A DNA stretch of 64,000 bases from Blasia pusilla (Eukaryota > Marchantiophyta > Marchantiopsida > Blasiales): contig CM114271.1 of assembly GCA_050084515.1 (NCBI GenBank), positions 25,482,001 through 25,546,000 on the forward strand, given 5' to 3'. Numbering within the stretch: position 1 is the stretch's first letter; every line of letters begins with the position of its first letter. A program made the translations under genes and the position numbers. Positions 37,491 through 49,800 of the stretch are shown one piece after another. Below the pieces are notes generated by a model. That model saw only the letters and a list, made by a program, of their open reading frames with translations, ran no database searches and was not told the origin of the DNA.

Positions 37491-40033
37491 AATGTGTTCA
37501 TAGAAATATAGTTAGCTCTATTGATAACATTCAGGATCTAGTTAGTGATTATGCAACTAAAAATATGTGGAGTCATATATAGGCTACTAAAACTATTACC
37601 AAAATGGATGCTTTGCTAACTGAGGCAAAGTCCTCAAAATCTATATTATTACTACCGGTTCCTGATCCTTGTCAAAAAATAACATTATCCATTGATTTTG
37701 GAAGTAGTAGTAGAAGCATCTTCTCACCCTCAAACTTAACAGCAGACCAGTTTGGCATGTTTTTGATATTGAAGACACCGGAAAAAGGAATCCATTTGAT
37801 AAGTGGAGCTCCAGGGACAGGTAAGTCTTACTTCATGAATTATATGGCAACTTATTGGCAGCAACTAGGTGTGTGTGTGTAATAATGCTAATTGCTACTA
37901 GATGAGTCGCAACAGTCAGACTAAATCCATTTGCAACCACTCTCCACTCTACATTCAACATCCACTGAAAGATGATCTACCATGTCTTCTGTCAACATCT
38001 GATGTGTTTCAGAGAATAAGAAACACAGATGTTGTGAGTATTGACAAATGTTCAATGATGACATCTAAATTACTACAGATTGTTGCAATGCGACTTACTG
38101 ATATTTCACCCACACGTTGTCGCGACCTTCATAACCAAACAACACCAAATAGGTGCCAAGCGGATCATCAGAATTCAAGTGGACTCACGCTGCGATGTTT
38201 GCGCTTTGGAGAGGAGTTTGGAAAGGTCTCTTGGAAAAGTCCAAGAGACGAAACGCGGAACAAAGTTGTGCATTTCATGCGTTAGTGGTTGCGACCAAGA
38301 AACCTAGACCAAACGCGAGCCAAGACTTGAGATGAGTTGAGTCTTGGAAGGTTGGTTGCCAAGGAGGTGAGAACCAGTTTGGGGAATTTGACTGTGTTTT
38401 GGACCATAACGTTTAGCCCCAAGATGCATTCGGGACAAGTAAGGACGCGTTGGAAATCTTATTTTGAGATGCTTCCAATGCACCAAAGAACTTAGCAAAC
38501 GCATAAGTAAAAACTAAGATATTGGCCAAAAACGACTATGAGAGCAATCGGGTCGAGGGCCAATTGGAGAGGCCCGGGTGTCTTTCCCTAAAGGTAGGGG
38601 GACGCCGGAGATCCCCAAAAGTACTAGTAAGGGAGGAGTCTCTCCAAGATGTCTTGGAAGATGAATCTCCACTTTGAGCGCCAAACGATGTCTTAGAGGC
38701 ACAGGATGGAACGGGAGTTTGGCATTGGAACTCAAAACCTAAACCTGATCCAAGGGAGTGGACTTTGTACGCCACACTTGGATTCCAACCCGAGATTCAC
38801 TTTGTGCGAGTCTCGGTTAGGGACTCATTGGATGTCCATCTGACAGTTGGAATCGCCAAGCGCGAAACGCCGTTTGAGGTTCTTGAACCAACCATAAAGT
38901 CTGTCCCAAGTCTTGCAAGACTTGCCCATGTTGTAAACCGCGAAACTAGGAAGATTGAGCTTGATGAGAGACCAAGACGAGAACTCAAAAAGTTAGCCCG
39001 CCGATTGATCCAAGAACCAACTAACCAGAGTGTGTGTTTGGATGCAGATCAGTGTTGAGAGCGTGACCTACTAAATGCACGCTTCCGCAACAACAAGACT
39101 AACGTTCAAGGAGAGTAAGCGCACGACACATGTGGTCATAATCCATTTGACAATAAGGTTGTTGTCCTTCTTGGAGATCTGTGTCAGCTTCTACCAGTTT
39201 GCACCCACTCCTGTATTAGTGGATGCAAACATTGTAACACATCTTGTTCCCCTTTTTTGACACGTATGTCTAAGCATTATCTCACTACTGCTATGAGGCA
39301 AGCTCTTGATCCAACATTTTTGTCATTTCTTAACTCCATTCATCTTAGATTTCCAACTTAATAGGCTATTGATAATTGTTTGGGTATATGCATGGTTAGC
39401 ACTAACCAAGCATTGGACTTCATTAACAACACAACCATAGTAATATGCTCTCACATAGTTGACGTGAAGTTGTTCAACACTATTTGTTTACGCCGATTTT
39501 TGGGTGAAGAAAGTATAATATTAGTCTTTGTTGATTTGGATGCATGTCATGTAGAGGATTTGCAGAGTTGGATTCAGGAGGGTGACTTCCACAAAATTCC
39601 ATTTCTAGCTATAGGTTGTAAAGTTTTTCTCATTGCAAACCTCAATGTAAGTAAAGGTGCAACAAATGGATGCCTAAGAATTGTAAAGGAAATATTGGTG
39701 TATAACATTTGCATTAAAAAAAATGTTGTTCAATTAACTACTAATGATTCTATCATAAAAGTTAGCAGATCTGCATCTGAGTTTATATACACAAAGAACA
39801 TAGAAAAGTATTATAAACGTACTTTTCCATTCATGCTCTCTTATGCTATAACAAGTCATAAATCTCAAGGTAGCATTGTGCCTAGCACATGCCTTGTGGT
39901 ATTGAAGAGTGCATTCACTTATGGTTTAACATATGTTGTGTTGTCTAGAGTTTCATGCAGATCAAACTTGAGAATTTTAGGCAAACTAGCCCCATCAGAT
40001 TTCTTGGTACATGGTCAAGAGCCAGCAAGTTAA
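37491..40033 (+). pseudogene. Helitron PIF1-like helicase (plus copy), interrupted by a solo LTR
   Basis: After the family A LTR the frame continues to Walker A GAPGTGKS at about 37806-37829. A frameshift at a GT run (about 37870) and further stops follow. A Walker B-like VVSIDKCSMM lies near 38030-38060, with the usual Asp-Glu replaced by Asp-Lys. After the family B LTR, GHNPFDNKVVVLLGDLCQLLPV (motif III type) resumes at about 39134. The open frame 39380-40033 holds FLAIGCKVFL, TSHKSQGS and the arginine-finger motif YVVLSRV. SF1B helicases unwind DNA for rolling-circle transposition. This copy is clearly dead. Confidence 0.88.
38118..39128 (+). mobile_element. Solo LTR of family B inside the helicase
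   Basis: Begins TGTCGCGACC and ends GCGCACGACA, about 1.01 kb. CACGT precedes it (38113-38117) and CATGT follows it (39129-39133), a 5-bp duplication with one later mismatch. Dropping the LTR and one duplicate rejoins the helicase codons in frame, between the Walker B side and the GDLCQ motif. It aligns over its length with 20223-21041 and, reversed, with 60290-61292. Confidence 0.92.
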
Positions 40034-40469
40034 GTCTAACAACCAACAGTACTTGAATCTTTCAGATTTCATCAATGACAACCAATGGAAAGTCTCTAGC
40101 ACGTCCTCTTTACTTCTCTGACAATGATGACAAGACTAATCATATTTCAAGTGTCTGTGGACCTGGGAGTTCATCCAGCTACTAATTATTAGGCACCAAA
40201 GATGTCCAATCGACTACAAGTCAGCTTCAAAATTCCACATTGGATAAGCTTTTAGCCAGTATACGACGGCCTTCAATAACAAGTCTTCCTACTTGTATAG
40301 TAAGCATTCCTATCAGATCTCCTACCTTTTTCATTTTGTACAGTTCAACCTTACTTCCTTTCCAATTTCAGTAATCCTTTTTTCTTGTCAATTTACTTCA
40401 TCCACACTACTGGGAGTAGCCAACATGCCCCTTCCTATCTTCATTTAGTGTCTTGTCTTTGTATTTTGC

Positions 40470-41220
40470 AGGCCCCACCACAGAGTGATGAGTTTGCTAA
40501 ACTATTGCTACAAGAGATTCCTAGAGACACAGAGCCACAACAAGTTGTGCTCACATAGCCTTCTTTGTTGCAAATGAGATACGCTAACAATATGGGTATC
40601 CTTCCCACATGGCAAGATGGCATTACAAAGAGGGGAATTTTTCAAGATGATAGATAACCAAAAGTCATGGGATGCAATGTTCAGGGATGAACACAATGCT
40701 CCTCCAACAAGTGGTAAGAGTTGTTAACTTCTTCTTTTTTGCTTGTTGATTCCATTCTTGTGAAACTGCAGCTTAAACTCTCTCTGTCATGTATTGCAAG
40801 AATTCAGAAGGAAGCTTTGGAATTGAAAGGAATACAATTCAATGAACAAAATCTTACAAAAGCTCAGACCACTAAGGAGCTTGCTCCAGTGATAGAGAGT
40901 ATCAGGCTTCCACAACTTACAGAACTCAGACACATTTTTTTATACCCATGGATGTTATTATAGACTTAACATCAGCCCAAGCAATGATTCTGCTTTAAAA
41001 AATACATGAAGCAAAAAGAAATGGCTTGTTGCTGAATATCCAGCCACACAATGTGATTAATCTTGATGACTTAGAAGATCTTGGTCCAGACACAAAGCCC
41101 ATTAGTTCTCCTTTACAACCTCGTACCAATGATTATACTGTTAGACTTAGTTCACAGTCGGCACCATTCACTACATCTGATTCGTTTCTATCACCAACCA
41201 AATGTCAGAGAGAATTTTGA
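40470..41220 (+). pseudogene. Tail coding blocks of the plus Helitron
   Basis: Downstream of the helicase stop, a segment after TTTTGCAG reads DEFAKLLLQEIPRDTE (about 40485). A second after TATTGCAAG reads IQKEALELKGIQFNEQNLT with KAQTTKELAP. The second block is conserved in the minus copy at 21277-21516. The AG sites preceding both suggest spliced exons. No domain family is recognised. Confidence 0.55.
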
Positions 41221-41460
41221 TTTATTCCATGATAGTAATGTAGTAAAGCTCTTTCGGAGTGCTATGACATACCAATGTTTGTTTCTCATAGTGTTTCGTG
41301 TTAAGTTTTTTGAAATCATCTGAATCAGTTCATATATTTTCATTTTCAACTTGATCAAATTCACATTCAATTTCTTGGATCTCATTTTGAGTCCTGGAGT
41401 TCGATAATTATAATGGCCTCAACCTTGTATTGAGTTCAGCTAGGCTATGTCTTTTTCCTA

Positions 41461-41493
41461 CTGGGTAGTTTCACTACCCAGTTCTTCTGCTGA
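41461..41493 (+). other. Candidate Helitron 3-prime terminus (hairpin plus CTGA)
   Basis: CTGGGTAGT-TTC-ACTACCCAG (41461-41481) forms a perfect 9-bp stem with a 3-nt loop. Nine to twelve bases on, CTGA (41490-41493) fits the CTRR end, and the next base is T, as expected for insertion between A and T. Confidence 0.7.
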
Positions 41494-44400
41494 TAGATTT
41501 AATCATGTCCGTTCACGACTAAGGCTGACCTAATCTCGAACATATAAATGCTTGATGCGCCTACGCTTGTATCACTTTTGTGCCACTCTTTTTGTGATTG
41601 CCGTCATCTGTTCGTCAGCAGCTATGTTTGCTTTTCAGTCGCGCAATCTGTAGAAGCCATGGTACTTCCTCTAGTCAATGTGAGTCTTCTTTGTCCGACT
41701 TTCATTTGATTCAATTTATTTCCTTAACATTACAATGTGATGTCTTCACTTTTTATTGGATTTATTTTTTTTCTGTTTAGAACGTGCAGGGTTAGGAGGC
41801 GGATGCCCAATCCACGCAGCAAGAGCACAATCATTCCATCGATGCGGCTACGCGGCAACATTCATCTTCAAGTGTTGCAGGTTCTAGCAGCCCTCCTGCC
41901 TCGTGAAAGAGAAGATGGACTCAAGATTTGGAGTTCACATATAGGTCGTTATTTATATGCCTTCACAAGCTAGGTAGAGGCGGAGTTGAGGAATTTGTGA
42001 AACTCCACAAAGGCACTTGTCGAAATCCTTGACAAGACCCCTTCACTTAGCAAAGAGACTCTAGCAGTTGTAAATCATGTTAGAAGAGATTTACCTTGGA
42101 TGAGGATTAGTTCCATGGTATATCTTTATGACACAGTAACTCAGAATTTTGATCCGAACACAAGAGCGCAGCACTCTTGCATGGATACTTTGGTAAGTTT
42201 GCATAAATCTAGGATCTCATATGGACAGTTAAGCTTTTTGTACAGTTGGACTTCTTTCATCACAGCGTAATACAACGTGAGCATTTCATTGATCGGTTAC
42301 ATGTTGTTGTGATGCACCACACATTTCTGTTGTGTCGATTATGTTCATAATTGTCACCACATTATTTGTAGAGAGAGGTTTAACCGTACTCTTCCTTCAT
42401 TGTATGCTCGTATCCTTGTTCTAATGCTGTTCAGATTGGGAATTATGTACCGGCTGCTACCTGTTAGTTTGTTGGGAGCTTTTATCTCCTCGATTGCTTT
42501 TCTCTGGTGTTCAATTTTTTTATCTACTCTATACCCAGCCTTTCCTCAAAGAACCACCTTACACACATATGTGCTTTCTATCAATCCTATTACTAGATCT
42601 GAATGCAGAGCTTGCACCAGCCTTGTAGTTACATCTGTGATTATTATCGTGACAAGGCAAGAAACATCACAAGAGTTTCCTGTTGTAACCCGTTTGAATC
42701 ATCTTCATTGTTAGCAATTCAGATCACTGTCTTCATTCATTAAACTCAAATCTATTAAGCACAACACCACTCTAACAACTCTTCAGTAATTCGAAAATAG
42801 ACATGGCCACTTAAACTCATTTATGTGTCTATCAGCAACAACAAAAATGGTGCCGTTCCATCTTTGATCTTTCACATGAATCAACAACGCTGCATTTTTC
42901 TACCTAAAACTCTTTCGAAAAGACAAACTGCATTACTTTGTAATTACAGGTTCATCCACTTAGGATCACTAAACATGATGACCTACGTATGATATGAACT
43001 TCTTTTCATCCAAAAAATTAGATGCAAAATCCATCACGAGACCCCCACACTAGTTATCTCTCTATAATTCAACTCCCTCTCTCAAAATTACACATGTCCA
43101 CGTCATAGGAACCCTCGGGGGAAAAATGATCTCTAAAAGCTCCTATGATGTCCCTGTCCTCTTAATTATGTTGATATGTGAAAAAAATACATAAATTTAA
43201 TGTATCACAGCGGGACTGCGTCCCATAGTTAGCGGTGGGGCTCTCTCATTCTTTCTCTCTTTCTGCAGACCGGCGGTCGTACTGACAAGCACAGCCAATA
43301 ACTCCGGCACTAAATGATTAGTTAGCATCCGAAGGATGCGCTCGCTCGTTTTCGCGGAGCAAAGCAGAGCGAGAGGACAGGCGTCGTTTCGTGAGCGTGT
43401 ACGCCGTCTACGCATTCGTAGCGCGACGTGTGTTCGGCATACGGACATGGCGGGATCGCGCGGGGTTGCAGCTGAAGCGGACACGTCGAAGGGTGTGAAG
43501 AGTCCGGCGAGCGGCGAGCGAGGAGAAAAATGGCGCTCTGCCGAATGCGCTCGACTCGTGGCGGCCCGGACGACTCGCGTGTGAGTGAACCCTGGAGCCG
43601 ACTGACAGCGCAACATCGGAGCTCCAATAGTCGACTGTGGTAGCCATTAGAGTTCTTTCTCGCGCGCCGGGATGTTCCTGCCCTTTTATTGTAAGCAACG
43701 GGTTTCCATAGGTTTCAGCGTGCCCAGACAAATGCGTTTCAGGCCCGTTTGCCCTAAACGCTAATGCTAAAGGTACATAGTTTTCTAAGTGTTACTAATA
43801 ATATGGTGATTTTAGTAGTCGTCGAATCGGCCTCTTTTGTATCGCGATGAATTTCCCATCCTTTTCGTATATATATTTTTATTTTTATTTTTATTTTTAT
43901 TTTGGAGCGAAACGAACCGACTGTCGACGTGCCGACCGACGACTCCCATGAGCCGTTCCGTGTCCTTGATGGCTGGCGGGCTGACAAAGACCAGACGGAG
44001 TGACTTTGAAAGCCCTCTCCTCCTACTCCGACGAGTTGATGATCAGTTAAAACCTGAATCGTCCGATCCACCTCTGTCCTCCAGTTTCACGTGAGACGTC
44101 TCCGTACACGAAGAGAGAGAGAAGTAGAGATAGACTACAGTAAGGACTCCGGAGTAATGCGTGCACGGTTGGAAACATGGCGATCTTCTGGTGGAGGACT
44201 AAGTTAGCGGTCGATACGGACGGAGGACGGACAGACGGAGAGAGTGAATGTGTCTGTGCACTATGAAGAGCAGTGTCAGGTCTGCTGATCGCTGTAACTA
44301 GGTTCGGTGGGTGGAACCGGGCTGGGCTCTGCCAGCAGTGTGGACATCTCTCGAGAAAAGGAGTAATTGCCAGCCCTTGATGAGCTCCATGAGACCTTCA

Positions 44401-46863
44401 CTTGAATGCGTGTCTGGTGCGGATTGCTTTGGCGCAACAAACAAACCGCGGAATGAGAGCTCGTGCTGCACTGCTGGTGGCATTGTGGTAATTGATCACC
44501 TTCGCTACGACCTCCCACTAGCGGAAGAAGCGACAGCTCGATTTCCATTCTCACCGATCTCCTCCTGGCACCGGATGCCAGAAGATAACTGCAGCGCATT
44601 ACGCGATCGTACTATTTTCCGCAGCCACACCTCACTCGGCTAATCTAGGACCCCAGCGAGAGTCCGCCAGGCCCACGTTTGATGAACATAGCCACTCCTT
44701 ATTAAAACGCTCGCGCCAACATTCTCGGGCGAGGCAGGCGTACCACTGTATTCGCCCGCCTTGCACATACATCCATGTCCCGTGTGCAATTGCATTCCTC
44801 GACAACTCCGCTAGGTGCGCTTGAATGGCTGGCGTATTCTGAAATACTCTGGGCGACATCGTCTGGAATCCTCGGTCCGCGGATTCCCACCGCTCCTTCT
44901 TTTATCCTCGAGGATTTGGTGTCAGCTTGGCTTCCCGGGCCACACGGGAAAGTAAAGATCTGCTTGTGTTTACATCTCCGTACTTGTGAGGGATAGTTTG
45001 CCTTGGAATTAAATAATCCATGGGCACTACCTTAAGTGTATGCCTGTAACCCTGCGGAATTTAAGAGAGGATTTATCGTGCACCCGAAAAGAGTTGCGAG
45101 CGACTTGATTACCAACGACAATGGGGGGAATTGTGGTCGACAGAGGAAGCAGGAGCAGTGGATTTTCAGAATCAAGTTTCGTTCGACGGTACTGTGACTC
45201 GGCACTTTATCCGATTTCCTCTTGGTGCTCACACGAGTGACGTACCGGTGAGTCCAGCCATCTGAAGGGAGGTGGACTTTTGGACTCGAAAAAGGCACAT
45301 TCAATTAGGGAATATTGGGGAATTCCGACCACACCTTTGTCAGGGAATCTTTTATTTGCGGACTTCCAATCCGACACTCCTTAGGTTCAGCTCTGGCTGG
45401 TCTCGTTGAAAAATTTTGTGACCCTTTGGTTTCAACACCCCAAGCTTGAAAGTTTAGGGCCGCACCATTTTCTTAAGTTCTTTACATGACGTGGTTCGAT
45501 TACGTGGAATTTACAGCTCACGAGCTGGTGTTCGACAGCCCACTTGAGAGGTTCTCGCATGCACTGGTACCCTTGCTTCAACACTCGCCAAAGTACACCA
45601 AATTGATTACTTTGGTGAGGACAAACCTCGTAAAAGCCAGTTCACACCACAAGTTCAGAGCAACAACTTGCTGCCAAATCATGACCACCACAACTTCGTT
45701 CCAACGAACACGACGGACGCCCAGTTGCCAGCAATTACTGGATTCTTAATTTCATGAGCTGTGATTAATACCTGGTCTGATAAACTCAATACATAGACTT
45801 GAGCCATCCCATATGATTACAACTCAGTGGAGTCAAAAGAATGCACATTCTTGGCAGACTTGAAAGGCCTGTGTCGTCCAACCCCAGTTGGACGGGTAGA
45901 ATGAAAACCAGGCGCATGATCAACTAGCTCATGTTCAGGACACTTCTATGCCTCTACATTTCTTCCATGAGTGTGTCAGTCCACCACCTGTCCATATGCC
46001 AGACGATCTCAATATCTGTAGTATGTCAGATTTGGTACTTGAGTTCAGAGATTCAGACAAAAGTTCATGTTGTGATGTACCCGCACATCACAAACATCCA
46101 GCTGGAAGGTCCCTATTTCTTGATAATCTTTGGTAGAGAGGTTTGGAGATCAGACTTCACCCCAGGTGGACACACTCTTGTTTCTCCCGCAACCTGTCCT
46201 CCACAGCTTCACTGGTTGCAACACCAATTGTGCCCTCTTCTGCAACTTCACACAAGCACACATGCAGATTGAATCACAGAGGTAGTCCTCTCCATTGCCT
46301 GGCCAACCGCAATTTGAGTCTACTACCTCAAAATTCACCCACACCTGTTGAAGGTGCATGACATTCACCAATCTTTAGGTCCACAGGCATGAGCTACATC
46401 AGGATGGCACTGCAGCTGGGAGTAAGACTTGAAGCAAGTACAGAGGTCATCCGTGATTCTCCCGCTTTCCACACTTCACCTGTGCTGAGGATAATTACAA
46501 GAACTAGCTAACAACTGTGGGGTAATCTAGAGAAGCAGTGCCATGAGTTGGAAATCCACCATTTGATGGAGCTAAAAAGGGTCCTGTACAAGCAGTATAA
46601 ACATTCGTCCAGGGCAGCCACAGCCATATGCAGGCGTACATTAGAGTTCTCACTGCTTGACCCACTTAAAAAAATTGCAGATACTTTTAAATGAATGATA
46701 CAGGGAAGAAAAAATGCAAGTGGCATTTCAAGCACAAAAGATACCAAGAATTGGCAATTTCGGAAAGGACCAAAGTTGGTCCTTGGCAACGCCGTTTTCC
46801 ACAGGCAGTTTGCATAAGGACCAATTTTGGTCCACCCGATTGCTCAGAAAGACAATGTGAACT
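41494..46863. other. Intergenic DNA between Helitron and ETO1-like gene
   Basis: No gene is supported. 43200-44700 is richer in G and C, with several overlapping frames that lack family resemblance. An (ATTTTT)n tract lies at 43873-43903. A reading stretch near 41870-42060 looks coding-like for short runs but is broken. The right end must include the 3-prime UTR of the minus-strand ETO1-like gene. Confidence 0.5.
43873..43903. repeat. (ATTTTT)n microsatellite
   Basis: About five copies of a hexamer ATTTTT, directly after a short TA run. Confidence 0.9.
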
Positions 46864-49800
46864 CTAATAAGCTTCTCGTCCGTGCACACGGTTGTGTAAT
46901 TCCAATGTATCCTGATGATTAGGATCCATTGACAAGACTGCACGACAGTCACGGAGACTTGCTAGGAGATCCCCAATACACTCATGGAAGGCTGCACGTA
47001 GGTGCAGAACTTGCAGATCGGCTTTGAAAGCAATTGCTTTAGAAAGTTCTGCAATTGCATCCTTCTCTTTGTGGCTGTCCATCAAAACTGTATCACAAAC
47101 AACAAGTGAATGAATGTCAATCCACAAGTGTGAAGCTTGATGAAGCGTAGCATCAGTCACTGCTAGTATAGGAGTTCGATCCTAGAAATTAGACATTTCA
47201 TAGGCCTTCTTGGGTGATAAGATTTCAGATCATGACTAAGAAGAAACTGAGAAGGGTCTGCCGAGAATGCCGTTCACAGTAGGATATCAGGGAGCCAAAA
47301 CAACCAACCACTTCAGCACTTTCCATTTTGTGAATTTCTTTTCAGTGCAATTAGCATTTTGCAATGCTCCTAACTACCACCTGTGAGAGCACCCTCCCTG
47401 ATTCATTACCCAGGCCATAACATCACCAAAGATAACAGAAAAATTTGGTACACTTGCCTGCAGCTCGGTACCGATAGGGATATGTTCGCAGTGGATCTAA
47501 TTGGGTCACTTTGGTAAGATCCGCCATTGTCATTTCTCTTTCCCCATACTCTGACCTCTTCTCATACGCAGATGCATTATTCTGGGCCTTTTCTATGAGC
47601 TTGGTCATCTCCTCATGTGCAGACTTTCGGTCACCTTGCAAATGGTGTACCCGAGCCAACCCTTGATGAGCTCGGGTGTGACGAATTTTGAGAGCACTCA
47701 CATATCGGTCTGCAGCAAGCTTAAGTTCACGGCAGTCCACATACACACTCCCCAGGTTGTTCAATGCCTGTGAAAACATTGAAGACAGATTTCGTTGGTT
47801 AGCTGGAAAAGAATTTGCCTCAGCACGTTCCCTCAGAGAAAAGGTGAATGCCAGAAGATGTACCTGTCCCTTGCGCAGTCCATCTGATGGGCACTTCAGT
47901 GCCTCCTCCAGCAGCTCCACCACTTTAGCTGATGATCCAGAATCTAGACTCGTGTCAGCCAAAGCATAAGCCTTGAGGAAAAATGCTTCAAAAGACCGTT
48001 GGATTGCTACAGATTCCTCGGCCTTCTTCAGGGCTTCTTCCCTATGACCTGTGTCATAGAGTATCCACCCTTCATAAACCAGCTTTTCATGCTCACTACT
48101 AGCATGCTCACGAGCCAGTCTCAAACTGCGCATGGCAGCTTTCGGACAATTTAATCTGGGGATGCAAGAAAAAAACAGTCATGAGTTGCCTTGATGATAA
48201 GAAGACACTGTGAATTAAACACGAAAACACAACAATCTTGATCAAAAAGTGCATGGTTCATTCTCATAAGATCCAATCATGCTTCTCAGGAGAAACCACT
48301 CTCGACTTGTGCAGTATTTCACTGTGCAGATCTACCCGTAAAGTGTGTACCACACAAAGCTGGCAAGACGTAGTAAGCTCTAAATTATGGATTTTGAGTT
48401 CACCTTAGGAGAAGCAGTGATTGCCTGAAAAATAGTAAACCCTTTCCAGGATCAGACTCTAGCATTTGGTGGACCACAGCAAGTGACCCAATGTCATCAA
48501 CAGATGACCAATGATCATACAGCTGCATCCAGCAATCTGCTTTAGTCCACTGATCTACGTGCTGGCTTAATAATCTTAGCAATTGCACAGCAGGAACCCG
48601 GCCAGAATACATCATGAAGGAGGGGTCCAGTGTCAGCAAAGCTCGCACATCCCTGGTCGCTCCCTGGTAGTCTTGAAGAGCAAGACAAAAGTACGCCCGC
48701 AACTCTAGACAATCAGGAGTAACCTTAAACCCCAACACCCGATTGATTTCTAAAATGGCTGCCTCAACCTTGTGCTCATCCATGAGAGAAGCAGATCTGT
48801 ATTTATATGGATACAGGAGAGTGGGGTCCAGCTCTGTCGCCTTGTTCAAATCCGCCATCTTCTCTTTACCATCACAATACAAAGACCTTTCTTGATACAT
48901 CCATCCGACAGATTTATCAGTAGATAGGACAGATGAGGCCTCTGCATACGCCGCAAGTTTGAGACCACGCTTTGACTTGGCTCTGGCAATACCAGCTCGT
49001 GAATAAACGTGACCTTCTGCAGCAGCTCCCACAAAGTACTCTTGCGCTTCACTATACTGTTTCCTGCAGAGTGTCACACAACCAAGCTGATGAAGAGCCA
49101 ATGCTTTCTGTCTGGGAGACGACGCACAATCCACCGCTCGTTCTATGAGAGCGACCGAAAGTTCTGACTTCATATCCTCCTCCATGGCAACTTGACTAAG
49201 GAGAGAGTATAATGCGAATGAAGTGTGTCCTACCATCGCAAACCTCTTCATCCCATCTGACCGGTACAGCAAAGACACAATCTGGGAATTTTGCAAAGAC
49301 CCAGGAAGTTCCCTGAGAAACACTTGTAAACATGTGGCAACAAGTGCTTGTGCACCTTCTTCTAGGGCGTACTCGAGGAAGGTCACTGCATCTTGAGTAG
49401 TATGCACCAATGCCGCAAGCCTAGTGTCACAAGCCTCTTTCAATAGTTCACAGCAAAATCTGTTGGCAAAAGCTAAAATTTCGAGTATCAACTCGGGAGC
49501 CAAGATCCCCAGCCTACCAAATTTGCTAAACTCATCCACGGCCCTCATACCAACGGAAGTGATGCCATTATCGGTGAACTCTATCTCAGCAGCTCGCGCT
49601 TCTGCAAAGCAACCGTTTAACATGGCATGAAATGGACCGGAAAGACGAGCTATCCGCTGCCTGTTGCAATACACTCTGTCATTGTCGATGAGGAAAACTA
49701 CGTCGTTGCTTACAGGGCCTGAGGTCGAGCATTCATCGACCAGAAGGCCACCATTTACATCTGTCTTCGAACAGGCACATGGTTCCAGTGCCAGCTTGGG

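Larger units (their letters stand above)
34533..41493 (+). mobile_element. Degenerate Helitron (plus copy) with candidate 3-prime terminus
   Basis: The order of parts is that of an autonomous Helitron: N-terminal block, Rep with HUH and two-tyrosine motifs, PIF1-like helicase, then a tail block. It is decayed by stops and frameshifts and interrupted by two solo LTRs (36868-37490 and 38118-39128). The right end is set at a 9-bp hairpin followed by CTGA and then a T, as expected for a Helitron terminus. The left end is not resolved; 34533 is only where recognisable coding similarity begins. Confidence 0.8.

Noticed and set aside
43197-43731. Cluster of frames on both strands in a GC-richer patch
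   Set aside because: Frames overlap on both strands, which is expected from composition; no family resemblance.
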